Assembly (NCBI GenBank): GCA_903905285.1
Contig: CAIVFQ010000205.1
Span: 1-8,716 of the forward strand
Direction of reading: 5' to 3'
DNA from: an uncultured Alphaproteobacteria bacterium
GTDB taxonomy: Bacteria; Pseudomonadota; Alphaproteobacteria; Paracaedibacterales; CAIULA01
Length of the DNA: 8,716 nt
Shown: positions 5,989 to 8,716 of the stretch, piece by piece
Numbering within the stretch: position 1 is the stretch's first letter
How the letters are laid out: each line of letters begins with the position of its first letter
The notes under the pieces: model-generated
Told to the model about the DNA's origin: nothing
The model's input: only the letters and a program-made list of their open reading frames with translations
The model's database searches: none
Program-made: the position numbers and the translations under genes

Positions 5989-6915
5989 GCCGTGTTTTGT
6001 TTCCACAATATATAATGGGCGGCGTTTGATTTCTTGGAAAATTTTCCCGATATACACGCCCATCAAACCCAACATCATCATGATAACACCATTAAAGAAA
6101 GTAAGAATAACAACGACGGAAGTCCAACCAGGAATAAAAAAATCTGTAAAAATCTTGGCCACGATAATTCCTGTAATTGTTAGCATCGATAGCAACGAAA
6201 TCACCGACCCAATTAAAAAAGACAATCGTAAAGGCCAATCTGAAAAAGAAGTAATCGCATTCACGGCTAACTTTAACATTTTCCTAAACGGATACTTCGT
6301 CTCGCCAGCAAAACGGGCATGACGTTCGTAAAGCACACACCCTTGCTTAAACCCCACCCAACAAGATAGCCCACGCAAAAAACGATGCTGTTCACGCAAC
6401 TGGCAAAAAGCATTAACAACTTTACGATCCATCAATCGAAAATCACCCGCATTTCGTACAATTTTTGTCTCAGTGATTTTCTCAAGGAATCGATAAAAAA
6501 GACTAGCCGTGGCTAGTTTAAACCAGGTTTCCCCTTGTCGGCTTTGACGCACGGCGTGCACGACATCAAAACCAGCCTGCCATTGTTTGATCAAGTCAAA
6601 CACAACCTCAGGGGGATCTTGCAAATCAGCATCCATGATAATAACGGCATCACCTTGGGCCTGATCAAGCCCTGCCGTAACCGCGTTTTGATGCCCAAAG
6701 TTTCGTGAAAATTTCAAAACCTTAAAGCGATCATCTTTGTTAAATTGTTGTTGTAACAAGCCATAGCTGCCATCGAAACTGCCATCGTCAACCAGTATAA
6801 TTTCTGCTGAACCATCCAACTTACCAAGGGTTTCCTCTAGACGTTCGAATAGCTTATGCAATACTTTTTCTTCATTAAAGATAGGGATAACAAAAGAATA
6901 TTTGGGTTTATCCAC
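5983..6915 (-). CDS. GT2 polyprenyl-phosphate glycosyltransferase (GtrB/DPM1-like)
   Basis: A 310-residue membrane-bound family 2 glycosyltransferase that would load a sugar from a nucleotide donor onto undecaprenyl phosphate at the cytoplasmic face. The GT-A domain fills residues 6-220: IPIFNEE (10-16), VDDGS (42-46), FSRNFGHQNAVTAGLD (69-84), DADLQDPPE with the metal-binding DAD (95-97), and GDFRLMDR near 157-164. Two transmembrane segments follow at about 230-255 and 265-290, as in GtrB, ArnC and DPM-like enzymes. The GTG start at 6915 lies 6 bases after the stop of the upstream membrane gene and puts the first strand right at the N-terminus; AAAGGA in that gene's end can serve as Shine-Dalgarno. 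The sugar is not readable; galE in the operon hints at glucose, galactose or a derivative. The stop codon lies in the adjacent MITE end. Confidence 0.85.
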   Translation of the reverse strand: MDKPKYSFVIPIFNEEKVLHKLFERLEETLGKLDGSAEIILVDDGSFDGSYGLLQQQFNKDDRFKVLKFSRNFGHQNAVTAGLDQAQGDAVIIMDADLQDPPEVVFDLIKQWQAGFDVVHAVRQSRQGETWFKLATASLFYRFLEKITETKIVRNAGDFRLMDRKVVNAFCQLREQHRFLRGLSCWVGFKQGCVLYERHARFAGETKYPFRKMLKLAVNAITSFSDWPLRLSFLIGSVISLLSMLTITGIIVAKIFTDFFIPGWTSVVVILTFFNGVIMMMLGLMGVYIGKIFQEIKRRPLYIVETKHGL

Positions 6916-6921
6916 GAATCA

Positions 6922-8565
6922 CTATTTCCTTTCTATCTCGGCAAACTGGCCCCACAGCAGCTGGTACGTTTTCTTAACTTTATAATTACGGAGCAGTATT
7001 TCTTTAAGTTCATCAACCTGAGATTTTGTCAAATTCTGTGACTGCAAAACATTCATATATGCAGGATCAACCCAAGGAGTTGTTGCAATCACTCGTTTTC
7101 CCCTGGCCAAAGCTGCATCTATCTCTGCCATAATTTCTTGTGCAGCTTTTTGAACTGAAATACCGGGCGTAGAATGAAAAGGTTTATTCAAGCACGTTAC
7201 ATCAGCCAAATAAATATTCCAATCAGATTGATAATCAAAAATCATCAGCCAGGGTGACCAACCTTCGTAAGCCAAATGAACAATCTTTGTTTCTTCTTTA
7301 GGAAACAAAGATCTGAATTCTTTGAATCCTTGTGCAACTTGACTATCAGCGCCCCGTGTAGTTTTAAAGGAAATAAAGTTATCAACACCGACAGATATGA
7401 TTAATAAAGGTAAGGCTATTTTCAAAGCCGTTCTCCATTTTTCGTTTAAAGACAAAAGAATCAAACCGACCGTCATGATAAACATCGGTTGAATTTGAAA
7501 CTGGGGATCTTGAGGTTGGCCGTACATATTTTGCAATTGTCCAAACACAAAAATGCCCAATCCCATAGACGCCAAGATTTTATACTTTTGGAGAGGGTTT
7601 TTCTTCAATACATGAATACAAACACTTAAGGAGATTAATGTTAAAGCCCAAGAAAAAACGGTACGAACTATATTTTGACCAGAGGCACTTGAAAAATCGA
7701 CTAAGTTTTGTCCTCCTACCAGAAAATTTCCTATCCCTAAGTATAAGCTTTCAAACTTATGCCAACAGAACCCCAACCACGAATTAGGGCCTGCTTTTGA
7801 AGGGTATAGAATATCGAAAAAACGAAGCTTAGATTTAAAATGACCCGCAAAAAAGAAATTAGATAAAAGAACAAACACTTTAATAAGACCAAAAAACAAA
7901 AGCATTTGTTCAATAAAAAACCTGATATATCTTTTGTCTTTAAAACAAAGCCACAATCCCACCAGCCCATACGTACAAATGATTGGAGGAAATAATGTCC
8001 AATGTAAGAACATGGCCCCTAGGACACTTAAGGTCGCCAAGGTAAAATAGAGGCGTTTAAAATCGGTAGTTATTGCTTGGTAGAAAAACAAGAAGCTAAG
8101 GCAAAAGAAAAAATACCCCAGGATAATATCTTCTGAGTTGATGCTGTTCACGAAAATAAAGGCTGAAACGGCATGAAGCAAAGCAACAGTGATTGATAAA
8201 AAGCGATCACGAGTTACCTGATAGGCTAGAACCAAAACGACAGTACTGGCTAAAGCACCAAAAATGCTATGAATCCATGCCAATTTTCTATACGTAATGA
8301 AATCGGTAACGATTCCATAAAATGTAACCCATGAATCAGGTATCAGCTTAGCCACCATGCCCATGCCAAAAGCGTACAATAAGCCCCCACTATCTACGAC
8401 AAAACTTGTCCCTTTCTCCCACCCCAAAACAGCAATAGCCTTATACAAACCGTTACCAGTAGACAAATTGGTATTATCTATATAAACAACCAGACTTATG
8501 TAAAAACCTATAAGTACAGACAAAAACAGACAAGTTAAAAAAATATTGTTTAAACGTTTATTCAT
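6922..8565 (-). CDS. multi-pass membrane protein, probable GT-C glycosyltransferase
   Basis: A 547-residue integral membrane protein with about ten hydrophobic segments, starting at residues 9-29 and ending near 381-400, then a soluble C-terminal domain of about 147 residues. The layout fits GT-C enzymes (GT39/ArnT/PMT-like), which use lipid-phosphate sugars on the outer face of the inner membrane. These enzymes carry a catalytic acid in the first outer loop, and D58 in VVDSGGLLY is a candidate. FVNSINSEDIILGYF (138-152) resembles the segment after the third helix in such families. No signature is strong enough to name the enzyme. The operon supports the call: its ATG overlaps the galE stop (ATGA, 8565-8562), and a GT2 lipid-sugar synthase follows. 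It could donate the sugar to lipopolysaccharide, a glycan or a protein. An alternative is an O-antigen-type membrane protein without transferase activity. Confidence 0.6.
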   Translation of the reverse strand: MNKRLNNIFLTCLFLSVLIGFYISLVVYIDNTNLSTGNGLYKAIAVLGWEKGTSFVVDSGGLLYAFGMGMVAKLIPDSWVTFYGIVTDFITYRKLAWIHSIFGALASTVVLVLAYQVTRDRFLSITVALLHAVSAFIFVNSINSEDIILGYFFFCLSFLFFYQAITTDFKRLYFTLATLSVLGAMFLHWTLFPPIICTYGLVGLWLCFKDKRYIRFFIEQMLLFFGLIKVFVLLSNFFFAGHFKSKLRFFDILYPSKAGPNSWLGFCWHKFESLYLGIGNFLVGGQNLVDFSSASGQNIVRTVFSWALTLISLSVCIHVLKKNPLQKYKILASMGLGIFVFGQLQNMYGQPQDPQFQIQPMFIMTVGLILLSLNEKWRTALKIALPLLIISVGVDNFISFKTTRGADSQVAQGFKEFRSLFPKEETKIVHLAYEGWSPWLMIFDYQSDWNIYLADVTCLNKPFHSTPGISVQKAAQEIMAEIDAALARGKRVIATTPWVDPAYMNVLQSQNLTKSQVDELKEILLRNYKVKKTYQLLWGQFAEIERK

Positions 8566-8716
8566 ACTGTTTCCTTTTCACTCCATTTCCAAGCATCGGT
8601 TAGGATTTCTTCAATAGAACGGGTTGCTTCCCATCCCAAAATCTCTTGCGCTTTATCATAGCTGCTAACCAAAGCAGCAGGATCACCAGCACGCCTGTCC
8701 GCATACTCGAACGGCA
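8562..8716 (-). CDS. galE: UDP-glucose 4-epimerase, C-terminal fragment
   Basis: Only the last 51 codons are in the window; the gene continues beyond base 8716. They encode PFEYADRRAGDPAALVSSYD, then KAQEILGWEATRSIEEIL, and a Trp-rich tail DAWKWSEKETV. The RRAGDPAALV segment and the LGW plus AWKW ending are characteristic of GalE, which interconverts UDP-glucose and UDP-galactose (some members also the N-acetyl forms) with bound NAD. The TGA stop overlaps the ATG of the next gene by 4 bases, so the two are translationally coupled. As first visible gene of the operon it likely supplies the nucleotide sugar used by the enzymes downstream. The catalytic Ser/Tyr/Lys and Rossmann motifs are outside the window, so activity cannot be judged. 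Confidence 0.85.
   Translation of the reverse strand, partial: PFEYADRRAGDPAALVSSYDKAQEILGWEATRSIEEILTDAWKWSEKETV

Noticed and set aside
1..8716. CRISPR array, tRNA or rRNA genes
   Set aside because: I saw no regularly spaced repeats, no cloverleaf-like segments with a CCA or anticodon arm, and no rRNA signature sequences.

Overview
The window looks like a piece of a moderately AT-rich alphaproteobacterial chromosome. An obligate intracellular lineage such as Holosporales or Rickettsiales is a reasonable guess. The basis is EttA and MsbA sequences that read as alphaproteobacterial, an IS630-type insertion sequence, decayed gene copies and a small inverted-repeat element among housekeeping genes. 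The taxonomic placement is inference; no rRNA or tRNA gene is present to anchor it.

Layout. (1) 1-173: the 3' end of an IS630-family insertion sequence; its transposase C-terminus is frame-shifted by an 11-bp tandem duplication. (2) 171-566: the 3' part of a gene of an unrecognised family, cut off at its 5' side by the insertion sequence. (3) 567-783: a probable degraded copy of the 3' end of an msbA-like gene, then an AT-rich leader. (4) 784-1542: an intact 252-residue paralogue of the truncated gene, with a signal peptide. It overlaps tail-to-tail with (5) msbA, 3303-1537 on the minus strand, a lipid A/phospholipid ABC exporter. (6) 4098-3314 minus: an MntA-HepT (MNT/HEPN) toxin-antitoxin pair directly upstream of msbA and possibly co-transcribed with it. 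(7) 4182-5861 plus: the ABC-F translation factor ettA, divergent from the toxin-antitoxin pair. (8) 5882-5988: a MITE-like inverted-repeat element between convergent genes. (9) 8716-5983 minus: a tightly packed operon of galE (3' end only), a multi-pass GT-C-like membrane protein and a polyprenyl-phosphate glycosyltransferase of family GT2.

How the genes fit together. The galE/GT-C/GT2 operon is best read as a surface-glycan modification unit: GalE makes or interconverts a UDP-hexose, the GT2 enzyme loads the sugar on undecaprenyl phosphate, and the GT-C protein transfers it outside the inner membrane. MsbA flips the lipid A core to which such sugars often end up attached, so much of the window concerns the envelope. 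EttA is a ribosome-associated energy sensor. The toxin pair shows the RX4HXY toxin motif and the MNT catalytic residues expected of the tRNA-cleaving HepT/AMP-transferring MntA type.

The most unusual part is the left 1.6 kb. There a predicted exported protein family of unknown function exists as two copies, each followed by an inverted msbA 3' end, which suggests a segmental duplication later broken by the IS630 element.
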